Of a DNA stretch of 64,000 bases, positions 17,738-25,549 are shown one piece after another (position 1 is the stretch's first letter; every line of letters begins with the position of its first letter). Origin of the DNA: Bradyrhizobium monzae (GTDB taxonomy: Bacteria > Pseudomonadota > Alphaproteobacteria > Rhizobiales > Xanthobacteraceae); contig NZ_JAIRDQ010000014.1 of assembly GCF_021458635.1 (NCBI RefSeq), positions 62,001 to 126,000 on the forward strand. The letters run 5' to 3'. The notes beneath the pieces were generated by a model. The model searched no databases, was not told where the DNA came from, and saw only the letters and a list, made by a program, of their open reading frames with translations. The translations under genes and the position numbers were made by a program.

Positions 17738-19084
17738 CTAGGCTGCGGCAGCCTGTCCCAGCGCGGAGACGATGGTGTCGACGACGTCCTCGACAAGGAC
17801 GCGGTCCTCGCCCTCGCCCATGACGCGGATCACGGGCTCGGTGCCAGAGGAGCGGATCAGCAGGCGGCCGTGGCCGTTGAGCCGCTTCTCGCCATCGGAG
17901 ATCGCCGACTTCACCTCGGAATCGTCGAGCGGCTTGCCGCCCTTGTGGCGGACGTTCTTGAGGATCTGCGGCAGCGGATCGAAGCGGTGGCAGACTTCCG
18001 ACACCGGCCGGCGCAGCTTCTGCACCACGGCCAGCACCTGCAACGCGGCGACGAAGCCGTCGCCGGTGGTGGCGTAGTCGGACAGGATGATGTGGCCGGA
18101 CTGCTCGCCGCCGAGATTGTAGCCGCCGTTCAGCATCTGCTCGAGCACGTAGCGATCGCCGACCGGCGTGCGCACGAGATCGAGCCCCTGCCCTTTCAGG
18201 AAGCGCTCGAGGCCGAGATTGGACATCACGGTCGCAACGATGCCCGGACGCGACAGCCGGCCGTCTTCCTTCCAGCTCTGCGCGATCACCGCCAGCAGCT
18301 GGTCGCCGTCGACGACATGACCGCGCTCGTCGACCAGGATGACGCGGTCCGCGTCGCCGTCGAGCGCAATGCCGATGTCGGCGCGCATCTCACGCACCTT
18401 CCGCGACAACGCTTCCGGCGAGGTCGAGCCGCAATCCTTGTTGATGTTGAAGCCGTCGGGCTCGACGCCGATCGGCACCACGTCGGCGCCCAATTCCCAC
18501 AGCGCTTCCGGCACGACCTTGTAAGCGGCGCCATGGGCGCAGTCGATCACGACGCGCAGGCCGTCGAGCGAGAGATCGCGCGGCAGCGTGCGCTTGGCGA
18601 ATTCGATGTAGCGGTCATGCACGCCGTCGATACGGCGGGCGCGGCCGAGGCTCGCACTTTGCGCGAGCCTCTTGTCGATCGGCTCGTCGAGCAGCAGCTC
18701 GATCTGCTTCTCGACGTCGTCGGAGAGCTTGAAGCCCTGCGGGCCGAACAGCTTGATGCCGTTGTCCTCGAACAGATTATGCGAGGCCGAGATCATGACG
18801 CCGAGATCGGCGCGCATCGACTTGGTGAGCATCGCGACCGCCGGCGTCGGCATCGGGCCGACCAGCAGCACGTCCATGCCCACCGAGGTGAAGCCAGCGA
18901 CCATCGCGTATTCGATCATGTAGCCGGACAGGCGGGTGTCCTTGCCGATCACGACCCGATGGCGATGCTCACCGCGCTGGAACGCAAGGCCCGCGGCCTG
19001 GCCGACCTTGAGCGCGAGCTCCGGCGTGATCAGTCCGTTGGCGCGGCCCCGAATCCCGTCCGTCCCGAAATATTTGCGGCTCAT
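17738..19084 (-). CDS. glmM: Phosphoglucosamine mutase
   Basis: 448 residues from MSRKYFGTDGIRGRAN; the upstream extension to 19165 is not coding-like. It converts glucosamine-6-phosphate to glucosamine-1-phosphate for UDP-GlcNAc, peptidoglycan and LPS synthesis. The phosphorylated serine is in the loop VMISASHNLFEDNGIK, the Mg2+ loop is DGDADRVIL, and the phosphate-binding loop is RSSGTEPVIRVM. It is monocistronic here, bordered downstream by a Family C repeat. Confidence 0.97.
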   Translation of the reverse strand: MSRKYFGTDGIRGRANGLITPELALKVGQAAGLAFQRGEHRHRVVIGKDTRLSGYMIEYAMVAGFTSVGMDVLLVGPMPTPAVAMLTKSMRADLGVMISASHNLFEDNGIKLFGPQGFKLSDDVEKQIELLLDEPIDKRLAQSASLGRARRIDGVHDRYIEFAKRTLPRDLSLDGLRVVIDCAHGAAYKVVPEALWELGADVVPIGVEPDGFNINKDCGSTSPEALSRKVREMRADIGIALDGDADRVILVDERGHVVDGDQLLAVIAQSWKEDGRLSRPGIVATVMSNLGLERFLKGQGLDLVRTPVGDRYVLEQMLNGGYNLGGEQSGHIILSDYATTGDGFVAALQVLAVVQKLRRPVSEVCHRFDPLPQILKNVRHKGGKPLDDSEVKSAISDGEKRLNGHGRLLIRSSGTEPVIRVMGEGEDRVLVEDVVDTIVSALGQAAAA

Positions 19085-19306
19085 ATCGTCCCCCACGCAA
19101 CAACCAGGGATCCCCACGACAACTACCGGATGCCTTATACGGCTCCGCCATCCCTGATTACGCAAGGGTCTTATAAAGCGTTCGCGGCTAACTTGGCTTC
19201 AAAAAATATGATGAATCATTACGGAACCAAGGCTGGTTTCGCCCTGGTAACTTATTGTTAACATTATATTTCCTGCTGAGGCGCGGGGCTCCGCGGGAAT
19301 TCCGGG

Positions 19307-19474
19307 CTAATCCGTTCGCTTGACGTGACCGTCCGCGCGGCTCGGCGCCGGCTGGGTGACGTTGACGGGATCGGAGCCCGGAAAGGTCTCTTTCAGACCC
19401 TCCACCAGCGCGTCTTCGAGGGCCTGCTTCTCCTTGATCTCTTCCGGCGAAGGTCCTGTGTGCGGCTTGGTCAT
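19307..19474 (-). CDS. Small acidic conserved-looking protein of unknown function
   Basis: 55 residues from MTKPHTGPSPEEIKEKQALE; GAGAGGG lies just upstream of the ATG, so the frame back to 19591 is rejected. The middle is one amphipathic helix (PEEIKEKQALEDALVEGLKETF), flanked by charged, probably flexible ends. No family is recognised. It lies divergently to the lldD-like gene, with about 100 bases between the two starts. Confidence 0.6.
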   Translation of the reverse strand: MTKPHTGPSPEEIKEKQALEDALVEGLKETFPGSDPVNVTQPAPSRADGHVKRTD

Positions 19475-19577
19475 GGCGCCCTCTCGCAAACGATTTGGCT
19501 GTGCATCCAACCATGCTAGATGACCCCGAAACCTTCCGATGCAAGACTCTTGATGCAAGACCGGCCGGGGAACGTTC

Positions 19578-20720
19578 ATGAAGCACATCACCTGTATCGA
19601 CGATCTTCGCGCGCTGCATAAGCGCCGCGTGCCGAAGGCGTTCTTCGACTATTGCGATCGCGGCTCCTACGCCGAGGAAACGCTGCGCGCCAACCGCGAG
19701 GACATGCAGGCAATCAAGTTTCGCCAGCGCATCCTGGTCGACGTCTCCAGGCGCGACACCTCGACCACGATCCTCGGCGAGCAATCGACCATGCCGCTGG
19801 TCCTGGCGCCGGTGGGCCTGCTCGGCATGCAGCATGGCGACGGCGAGATCCACGCCTGCCGCGCGGCGCAGGCCGCCGGCATACCGTTCACGCAGTCGAC
19901 GATGTCGATCTGCTCGATCGAGGACATCGCGGCCAATGTCGAGAAGCCGTTCTGGTTCCAGCTCTACGTCATGAAGGACCGCGGCTTCATCAAGGAGCTG
20001 GTCCAGCGCGCCATCGCGGCGAAGTGCAGCGCGCTCGTGCTCACCGTCGATCTCCAGGTGATCGGCCAGCGCCATGCCGACATCAAGAACGGCATGACGA
20101 TTCCCCCCGAATGGTCGCTGTCGAAGTTCATCGATTTCGCCACCAAGCCGGCCTGGGTTTCCGGCGTGCTGCAGGGCAAGCGGCGCACCTTCGGCAACAT
20201 CGCCGGCCACGTGAAGAACACCGAGGACCTCAACCGCCTCGCCGAATGGACGGCGTCGCAGTTCGACACCTCGCTGAACTGGAAGGACGTCGAGTGGATC
20301 CGGAGCATCTGGCCGGGCAAGCTCGTCATCAAGGGCATTCTGGACGTCGAGGACGCCGAGGAAGCGGCCAAGACCGGCGCGCAGGCGCTGGTGGTGTCGA
20401 ACCATGGCGGCCGCCAGCTCGACGGCGCGCCGTCCTCGATCGAGGTGCTGCCCGAGATCGCCGACGCGGTCGGTGAGAAGATGGAGATCATGTTCGACGG
20501 CGGCATCCGCTCCGGCCAGGACGTGATGCGCGCGCTCGCGCTCGGCGCGAAGTCCTGCATGATCGGCCGCGCTTATGCTTACGGGCTGGGCGCCGGCGGC
20601 CAGGCCGGCGTCGCCAAGGCGATCGACATCATCCAGAAAGAGCTGCTCACGACCATGGGCCTGTGCGGCGTCAACAGGATCGACGAGATCGACGAACATA
20701 TTATTGCGGAGGCACCGTAG
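19578..20720 (+). CDS. lldD: FMN-dependent alpha-hydroxy-acid oxidase / L-lactate dehydrogenase
   Basis: 380 residues forming one (beta-alpha)8 barrel. It fits the family that oxidises L-2-hydroxy acids such as lactate with FMN. Seen: FFDYCDRGSYAEETLR at the start, LAPVGLLGMQHGDGE, FQLYVMKDRG, the FMN lysine in LVIKGIL, the catalytic His-Arg pair in VSNHGGRQLDGA, and the phosphate site FDGGIRSGQDVMRALALGA. The usual TVDTPVxG is TVDLQVIG, a small change near the active site. No membrane segment is seen. The symbol is by family; the exact hydroxy acid is not established. Confidence 0.88.
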   Translation: MKHITCIDDLRALHKRRVPKAFFDYCDRGSYAEETLRANREDMQAIKFRQRILVDVSRRDTSTTILGEQSTMPLVLAPVGLLGMQHGDGEIHACRAAQAAGIPFTQSTMSICSIEDIAANVEKPFWFQLYVMKDRGFIKELVQRAIAAKCSALVLTVDLQVIGQRHADIKNGMTIPPEWSLSKFIDFATKPAWVSGVLQGKRRTFGNIAGHVKNTEDLNRLAEWTASQFDTSLNWKDVEWIRSIWPGKLVIKGILDVEDAEEAAKTGAQALVVSNHGGRQLDGAPSSIEVLPEIADAVGEKMEIMFDGGIRSGQDVMRALALGAKSCMIGRAYAYGLGAGGQAGVAKAIDIIQKELLTTMGLCGVNRIDEIDEHIIAEAP

Positions 20721-20730
20721 CGACGGTGCC

Positions 20731-20819
20731 GCAGGGTAGGCAAAGCGAAAGCGTGCCCACTGATTTGCGAAACACAGATAAAGTGGTGGGCACGGCGCCA
20801 ACGCGCCTTTGCCCACCCT
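20731..20819. repeat. Family C palindromic intergenic repeat (copy 2 of 3)
   Basis: Same GGGTGGGCAAAG / CTTTGCCCACCC outer arms as at 17644-17721, with a longer centre and a few mismatches. It lies between two converging genes. Confidence 0.85.
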
Positions 20820-20838
20820 TGTATTAGCGCGCCGCCGC

Positions 20839-21465
20839 TCACATCGGCGGCGTCACGCCATCGCGGCCGACATTGACCCGATTCGCTTCCAGCGTGCCGT
20901 CTTCCTTCTTTGCCGCACCGAAGATGATCAGCTTGGCGCCGGGCTTGACCTCGGACTTGTCGCTGGCGACGAAGGTGACGATCGGTGTCTCCGGCGGCAC
21001 CACGACTTTCTTCTCGCCGTCCTTGTACTTGACCGTGATGTTCTGGCCGTCGGTGCCCTTGACGGTCTGCGCCACGGTGGCATTGGTCATGGTCGAGTTG
21101 GCGCGGGCATCCCAGGGGCGAAAACCTTCGGCGGCGCCGCGCTGGTTCTCCGGAAAGATATGCACGGCGATCGCCTTCTGCGTGCCATCGGGCTCGGGCA
21201 TGGCGGTGACACCGATATAGGAGCCCTCCTTGATCTCGGAGAGCTCTGTCTTCACCACCGCGAAGACGGCGACGTTGTCGGTCATCTTCACCTTCACGTC
21301 GGTGCCCTCACGCGTCTTGATGCCGAGCGTGTTGCCGTCGACGTTTTCGATGGTGCCGCGGATGCGGACAGTCGGCGTTTGCTGCGCCGAAGCGGATGAA
21401 GCGAAAATGCAGGTGGCAAATGCAGCCGCGATGGCGCGCGGCATCCAGTTGGTCAGTGTCGGCAT
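20839..21465 (-). CDS. Exported beta-rich protein, paralog 1
   Basis: 208 residues. A signal peptide ends at ASAQQT. The mature chain starts with a small barrel-like unit (VRIRGTIENVDGNTLGIKTREG, then VKVKMTDNVAVFAVVKTEL), followed by more short strands, and ends RVNVGRDGVTPPM. It is clearly a duplicate of the gene at 21544-22170: both share VRGTIE, MTNATV, VKYKDGEKKV, PxVTFV and the VGRDGxTPPM end. The opening resembles small OB-like domains in exported proteins of unknown function. Family and function are unassigned. Confidence 0.85.
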   Translation of the reverse strand: MPTLTNWMPRAIAAAFATCIFASSASAQQTPTVRIRGTIENVDGNTLGIKTREGTDVKVKMTDNVAVFAVVKTELSEIKEGSYIGVTAMPEPDGTQKAIAVHIFPENQRGAAEGFRPWDARANSTMTNATVAQTVKGTDGQNITVKYKDGEKKVVVPPETPIVTFVASDKSEVKPGAKLIIFGAAKKEDGTLEANRVNVGRDGVTPPM

Positions 21466-21543
21466 GGCCTTGTCCCTCCGGGCATGTTGCGGCGATCACA
21501 CGGCAAACCCCGCATGACCGCCCGCTATTCCGGGAAAGCCTGA

Positions 21544-22170
21544 TCACATCGGCGGGGTCAGGCCGTCACGGCCGACACTGACGCGATCGGTCTCGAACGA
21601 ACCATCCGGCAATTGCTTCATGAAAGCGATGACCTTGGCGCCGGTCTTCAGCTCGGACTTGTCGCCGGGCACGAAGGTCACGACCGGTGTCATATCGGAG
21701 ACGAACACCTTCTTCTCGCCGTCCTTGTACTTCACCAGCAGCGTGTGGCCGTCATTGCCGACCACGCTCTCCGACACCGTGGCATTGGTCATGCTGGAAT
21801 TGGGCTTGAGGTCATAGGGCCGCGAGCCCTCACCGGTTCCGCGCATGCTCTCCGGAAACACGTGCACCTCCACGGCGTTCTCGCCGCCCTCCGGCCCCGG
21901 CACGGTGGTGGCGCCGACGAAGGAGCCGACCTTGATATCGGCGAGCGAAATCTTGGTGACGCCGGCCACCCGCAGGTCGGATGCGATGTGGAGCTTGACG
22001 TCCTCACCGCTGCGCGACTTCACCAGCATGGTGTCGCCCTCGACGCTCTCGATTGTGCCACGCACGCGGGTCGGCACCGGCGCCTTCTGCGCGAATGCGG
22101 CGAGGGTCGAGATGGTCACCATCGCGACAGCTAGGATTGGACGTGTGAAAGATGCACGTTGAACAGGCAT
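21544..22170 (-). CDS. Exported beta-rich protein, paralog 2
   Basis: 208 residues, the same length as its downstream duplicate at 20839-21465 and about half identical to it by eye. The signal peptide ends near AFAQKA. The shared core is VRGTIESVEGDTMLVKSRSG, MTNATVSESV, VKYKDGEKKVFV and the C-terminal VGRDGLTPPM. The two genes run in tandem with about 80 bases between them, so this is a local duplication, probably co-transcribed. The conserved C-terminal PPM in both copies suggests a functional end. No enzymatic motif is seen. Confidence 0.85.
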   Translation of the reverse strand: MPVQRASFTRPILAVAMVTISTLAAFAQKAPVPTRVRGTIESVEGDTMLVKSRSGEDVKLHIASDLRVAGVTKISLADIKVGSFVGATTVPGPEGGENAVEVHVFPESMRGTGEGSRPYDLKPNSSMTNATVSESVVGNDGHTLLVKYKDGEKKVFVSDMTPVVTFVPGDKSELKTGAKVIAFMKQLPDGSFETDRVSVGRDGLTPPM

Positions 22171-22227
22171 GACGGTCTCCGGATAGTCCCCACGGGGATA
22201 GAACGCCGGAGACGGCGCACTATTCTC

Positions 22228-23109
22228 TCAAGTCTTTGTGAGATCGGCCTCGACCAGCGCGCGCAGTTCCGCGGTCACCTCGGGCCGCTGGCCGAACCAC
22301 AGCTCGAAGCCGCGCACGGCCTGGTGGAGCAGCATGCCGAGCCCGTCGGCGGTCTTGAGTTCGCGAGCCCGGGCGGCCGCAAGCAGCGGCGTCACCAGCG
22401 GGACATAGACGAGGTCAGCGACGACGGCCCCTTGCGGCAGACGCGCCACGTCGACCTCGAGCGCGGGCTGGCCGTGCATGCCAAGCGAGGTCGTGTTCAC
22501 GAGAAGTTTTGCCCGCGGCAGGACGTCGTTGATGCCGTCCCAGACCAACGGATGCACGTTCGGCCCGAATTCCGCGGCCAGCTCCTCGGCCCGCGTCAGG
22601 GTGCGGTTGGCGAGGTGGATCCGGCCAAAGCCGCGTTCGAGCAGGCCGAACACCACCGCACGCGAGGAGCCGCCGGCCCCCAGCACCAGCGCTTCATCCG
22701 CACTGTCCCAGCCGGGCGCGCTGGCGTCGAGATTGCCGAGAAAGCCCTCGACATCGGTATTGGTCGAGCGCAGTTCACCGTCGGCAAACCACAGCGTGTT
22801 AGCGGCGCCCACGGCCCTGGCGCGCGCATCGGGGGTCGACAGCGCCAGCACGCCCTCCTTGTGCGGAATGGTGACATTGGCGCCGACAAAACCGCGCAGC
22901 GACAGCCGCAGCACGAAATCGCGCAGGTCCCCGGGCGGAACGGCCTCGATGACATAGCCGCCAGCGATGCCGAGCGTGCGCAGCCAATAATGATGAATCA
23001 GCGGCGAGCGCGAATGCGCTGCCGGCCATCCGATCAAACAGGCCGCGGGCGGTTTGGGCGCGCTCGTCACGTTGCGGGGATCCCTGAATGGTGTTGCAGG
23101 CGATCTCAT
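22228..23109 (-). CDS. aroE: Shikimate dehydrogenase
   Basis: 293 residues from the ATG at 23109; a TTG 24 bases earlier is possible but would nearly touch the SulP stop. It reduces 3-dehydroshikimate to shikimate with NADPH in aromatic amino-acid synthesis. Seen: shikimate-binding SRSPLIHHYWL, catalytic Lys in NVTIPHKEG, Asp in NTDVEGF, the NADP loop VLGAGGSSRAVVFGL with NRT, and the C-terminal ADGLGMLLHQA. The gene lies about 20 bases after the sulP-type gene on the same strand, so it may be co-transcribed. Confidence 0.95.
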   Translation of the reverse strand: MRSPATPFRDPRNVTSAPKPPAACLIGWPAAHSRSPLIHHYWLRTLGIAGGYVIEAVPPGDLRDFVLRLSLRGFVGANVTIPHKEGVLALSTPDARARAVGAANTLWFADGELRSTNTDVEGFLGNLDASAPGWDSADEALVLGAGGSSRAVVFGLLERGFGRIHLANRTLTRAEELAAEFGPNVHPLVWDGINDVLPRAKLLVNTTSLGMHGQPALEVDVARLPQGAVVADLVYVPLVTPLLAAARARELKTADGLGMLLHQAVRGFELWFGQRPEVTAELRALVEADLTKT

Positions 23110-23129
23110 TTCGCGTCCCGCCGGTCCTG

Positions 23130-24887
23130 TCAAGCAGGCGGGGACGGCACCGCGGATCCGGCCACGCCGGGGACTGCCTTGATGTCGGCGACTGCGCGCT
23201 CGATGGTCTGGCGATAGCGCGCGCGCTGCGGGCTCACCCCGTGGGTGAGCAGAGCGCGGCGGACCGCAGGCGAAGCCCCGGTGATGAAGAGCCGGATGCC
23301 CTGGCGCTGGGCCTTGGCGGCGACGCGCCCCAACACGTTCGCAGCGGTGGAGTCCAGGAACGGCACCGCGGCGAAATCGACCACGAGCGCCTTGCGCTTG
23401 TCGGCAATGCCGTCGAGCACGCCTCCGATCGCAGACGCCGCACCAAAGAAGAACGCGCCGGTGATGCGATAGACCAGGACGTCGCGGTCGACCGCGAGCG
23501 CGGAATCGTAAGGCACGCGCTCGCCATTGGCGTCATCGGGACGGTCGGGCACGACCAGCGGCGAGCGCTCCTCGATGCCGGTCATCTCCGCCATGCGATG
23601 GATGAACAGCACCGCACCGAGCGCGAAGCCGACCAGGATGCCTTCGGTCAGGTCGCGGAAGATCGTGAGCAGGAAGGTTGCCAGCAGCACGACGGCATCG
23701 CCCCAGGACGAACGCAGCAGCGTCGCGAATTCCTGCTTCTCCGCCATGGTCCAGGACACCACCACGAGCACGGCCGCGAGTGCGGCGAGCGGGATGTAAC
23801 TCGCGAGCGGGGCTGCGACCAGCATGAACAGCAGCAGGAAGACGGAGTGCAATATGCCCGCCAGCGGCCCGCGCGCGCCGGCGCGGATGTTGGTCGCGGT
23901 GCGCGCAATCAGGCCGGTGACGCAGATGCCGCCAAACAGCGCCGCGCCGATATTGGCGGCACCTTGCGCGACGAGTTCGCAATTGGAGCGGTGACGGCGT
24001 CCGGTCATGCCGTCTGCGACCACTGCCGACAGCAGCGATTCGATGGCCGCGAGCAGCGCAAACGAGATCGCATCCGGCAGCACCGCTGTTGCCTTCGCAA
24101 GCGAGAACGCCGGCAGTGCCGGCGACGGCAATTCGCGCGGAATGCCGCCGAAACGACTGCCGATGGTTTCGACCGGCAGCGACAGTGCAACCGTCGCGAT
24201 CGCCGCGAGCACGACTGCGATCAGGATGCCGGGCCAGGACGGCCGCCAGCGCCGCAAGCCGGCGATGATGGCGATGCTGACGAGCGCGACGCCAAACGCG
24301 GATGGATTGATGGTATGAAGGCCACCCGCGAGCGCCATGAGTTTCGGCACGAACTCGCTCGGCTCCTTCCCCGCCAGCGTGATGCCCGAGAGATCGCGCA
24401 GCTGGCTTGCAAAGATGATCACGGCGATACCGGCGGTGAAGCCGACCGTGACGGGATAGGGAATGAACTTGATGTAAGTGCCGATGCGCAGGAGGCCCGC
24501 GGCGATCAGCACGATCCCCGCCATCATGGTGGCGAGGATCACGCCGTCGACACCGTGCCGCTCCGCCGTCACCGCGACCAGCACGATGAAGGCACCCGCG
24601 GGGCCGCCGATCTGGAAGCGGCTGCCGCCGAGCAGCGACACGATGAAGCCGCCGACAACCGCGGTATAGAGCCCGCGGTCCGGCGTCACGCCCGAGGCGA
24701 TCGCAATCGCCATCGACAGCGGCAGCGCGACGATCGCAACGGTGAGGCCCGCAAACACGTCGGCGCGGAAATCCGCGACGCCATAACCCTCCCGCCAGAC
24801 GGTGACGAGTTTTGGCAGGTAAAGTTCGGCAAAGGTCGGCTGGCGCAGCCGCTGCAGACCGCTTGCGTGATCGCCTGTGATGCTCAT
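23130..24887 (-). CDS. SulP family inorganic anion transporter with STAS domain
   Basis: 585 residues from the second Met; the first Met at 24929 is an alternative and neither has an ideal ribosome site. The membrane part (about residues 30-420) starts with FRADVFAGLTVAIVALPLSMAIA and VTPDRGLYTAVVGGFIVSLLGG, both SulP hallmarks, and has 12-14 spans. Residues 450-570 are a STAS domain (VLVYRITGAFFFGAAS, VVDFAAVPFLDSTAANVL). SulP proteins move sulfate, bicarbonate or dicarboxylates; the substrate is open. A small XRE regulator precedes it, and aroE follows. Confidence 0.93.
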   Translation of the reverse strand: MSITGDHASGLQRLRQPTFAELYLPKLVTVWREGYGVADFRADVFAGLTVAIVALPLSMAIAIASGVTPDRGLYTAVVGGFIVSLLGGSRFQIGGPAGAFIVLVAVTAERHGVDGVILATMMAGIVLIAAGLLRIGTYIKFIPYPVTVGFTAGIAVIIFASQLRDLSGITLAGKEPSEFVPKLMALAGGLHTINPSAFGVALVSIAIIAGLRRWRPSWPGILIAVVLAAIATVALSLPVETIGSRFGGIPRELPSPALPAFSLAKATAVLPDAISFALLAAIESLLSAVVADGMTGRRHRSNCELVAQGAANIGAALFGGICVTGLIARTATNIRAGARGPLAGILHSVFLLLFMLVAAPLASYIPLAALAAVLVVVSWTMAEKQEFATLLRSSWGDAVVLLATFLLTIFRDLTEGILVGFALGAVLFIHRMAEMTGIEERSPLVVPDRPDDANGERVPYDSALAVDRDVLVYRITGAFFFGAASAIGGVLDGIADKRKALVVDFAAVPFLDSTAANVLGRVAAKAQRQGIRLFITGASPAVRRALLTHGVSPQRARYRQTIERAVADIKAVPGVAGSAVPSPPA

Positions 24888-24982
24888 TTCAGCAAAGTGC
24901 TCCGCTGCCCCCACAATGCTCCGGTGCATCGTGCGTGCGACGATGCGCTAATTCATCCTGATCCCGGGCACGATCATCGCGA

Positions 24983-25255
24983 TCATGCCCCGACGCGGCG
25001 CGGTGGCCCCGGATGCTTCAGACGAACGCCCCGCCCGCCGCTGTCGCTGCGAGCCTGTTCGCCGATCAACTCGACGCCGGCTCGATCGAACGCCTCGACC
25101 ACCTTGATCAAAGTCTCGACCACGCCGCGCACATTGCCGGTAGAGGCCTCCATCCGCTGGATGGTCGGCAGCGACACGCCGGCAAGCTCGGCCAGAGCTC
25201 TCTGGTCAATGCCAAGCAGCGCGCGGGCCGCCCGCATCTGGAATGACGTGATCAC
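24983..25255 (-). CDS. XRE family helix-turn-helix regulator
   Basis: 90 residues, a short single-domain regulator. The N-terminal 60 residues form an XRE-type HTH: QMRAARALLGIDQRALAELAG and VSLPTIQRMEAS, with the recognition helix in SLPTIQRME. The end is glycine/arginine-rich. It lies just upstream of the sulP-type gene on the same strand, so it probably regulates that unit. Its own upstream region has a perfect palindrome (25306-25320) in an AT-rich patch. Confidence 0.88.
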   Translation of the reverse strand: MITSFQMRAARALLGIDQRALAELAGVSLPTIQRMEASTGNVRGVVETLIKVVEAFDRAGVELIGEQARSDSGGRGVRLKHPGPPRRVGA

Positions 25256-25305
25256 CTTGGCCTCACGTATCAGAGCTTATAAATGATATCTAAAGCATGT
25301 ACAAT

Positions 25306-25320
25306 GATGTAAAATACATC
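25306..25320. promoter_or_regulatory. Perfect palindrome upstream of the XRE-sulP unit
   Basis: GATGTA-AAA-TACATC, 6-3-6, in an AT-rich stretch about 50 bases upstream of the regulator's start. It is a plausible autoregulatory operator and lies close to likely promoter elements. Confidence 0.45.
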
Positions 25321-25360
25321 AAATCTGGGCGAACGCAAGCGCTGCCCGTCCATCTTCTCC

Positions 25361-25438
25361 GTCATTGCGAGCGCAGCGAAGCAATCCAGAATCCCTCAGC
25401 GGAAAGACTCTGGATTGCTTCGCTGCGCTCGCAATGAC
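25361..25438. repeat. Family A palindromic intergenic repeat (copy 2 of 4)
   Basis: Same GTCATTGCGAGCGCAGCGAA start and inverted end as at 8095-8173. A separate C/G-rich palindrome (CTCCCTCTCCCGTGAGAACG) follows at about 25490-25530. The 25256-25549 gap holds nothing else. Confidence 0.92.
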
Positions 25439-25549
25439 GCGTGGAGAGGGCGCGGACTAATGAAACAGCGCATGCGTGGAGCCGATCCCTCACTCCCTCT
25501 CCCGTGAGAACGGGGAGGGGGAGTAGGAGAGAGGTGCGTCCCTAACAGC

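Noticed and set aside
17672..19261. A 529-residue plus-strand open frame opposite glmM
   Set aside because: GlmM motifs are complete on the minus strand; the other frame is low-complexity shadow.
19188..20816. A 542-residue minus-strand open frame opposite the lldD-like gene
   Set aside because: The plus strand has the whole FMN enzyme; the reverse frame is antisense composition.
23088..25286. A 732-residue plus-strand open frame opposite sulP
   Set aside because: It covers SulP, XRE and their promoter in antisense; there is no start signal and the composition is extreme.
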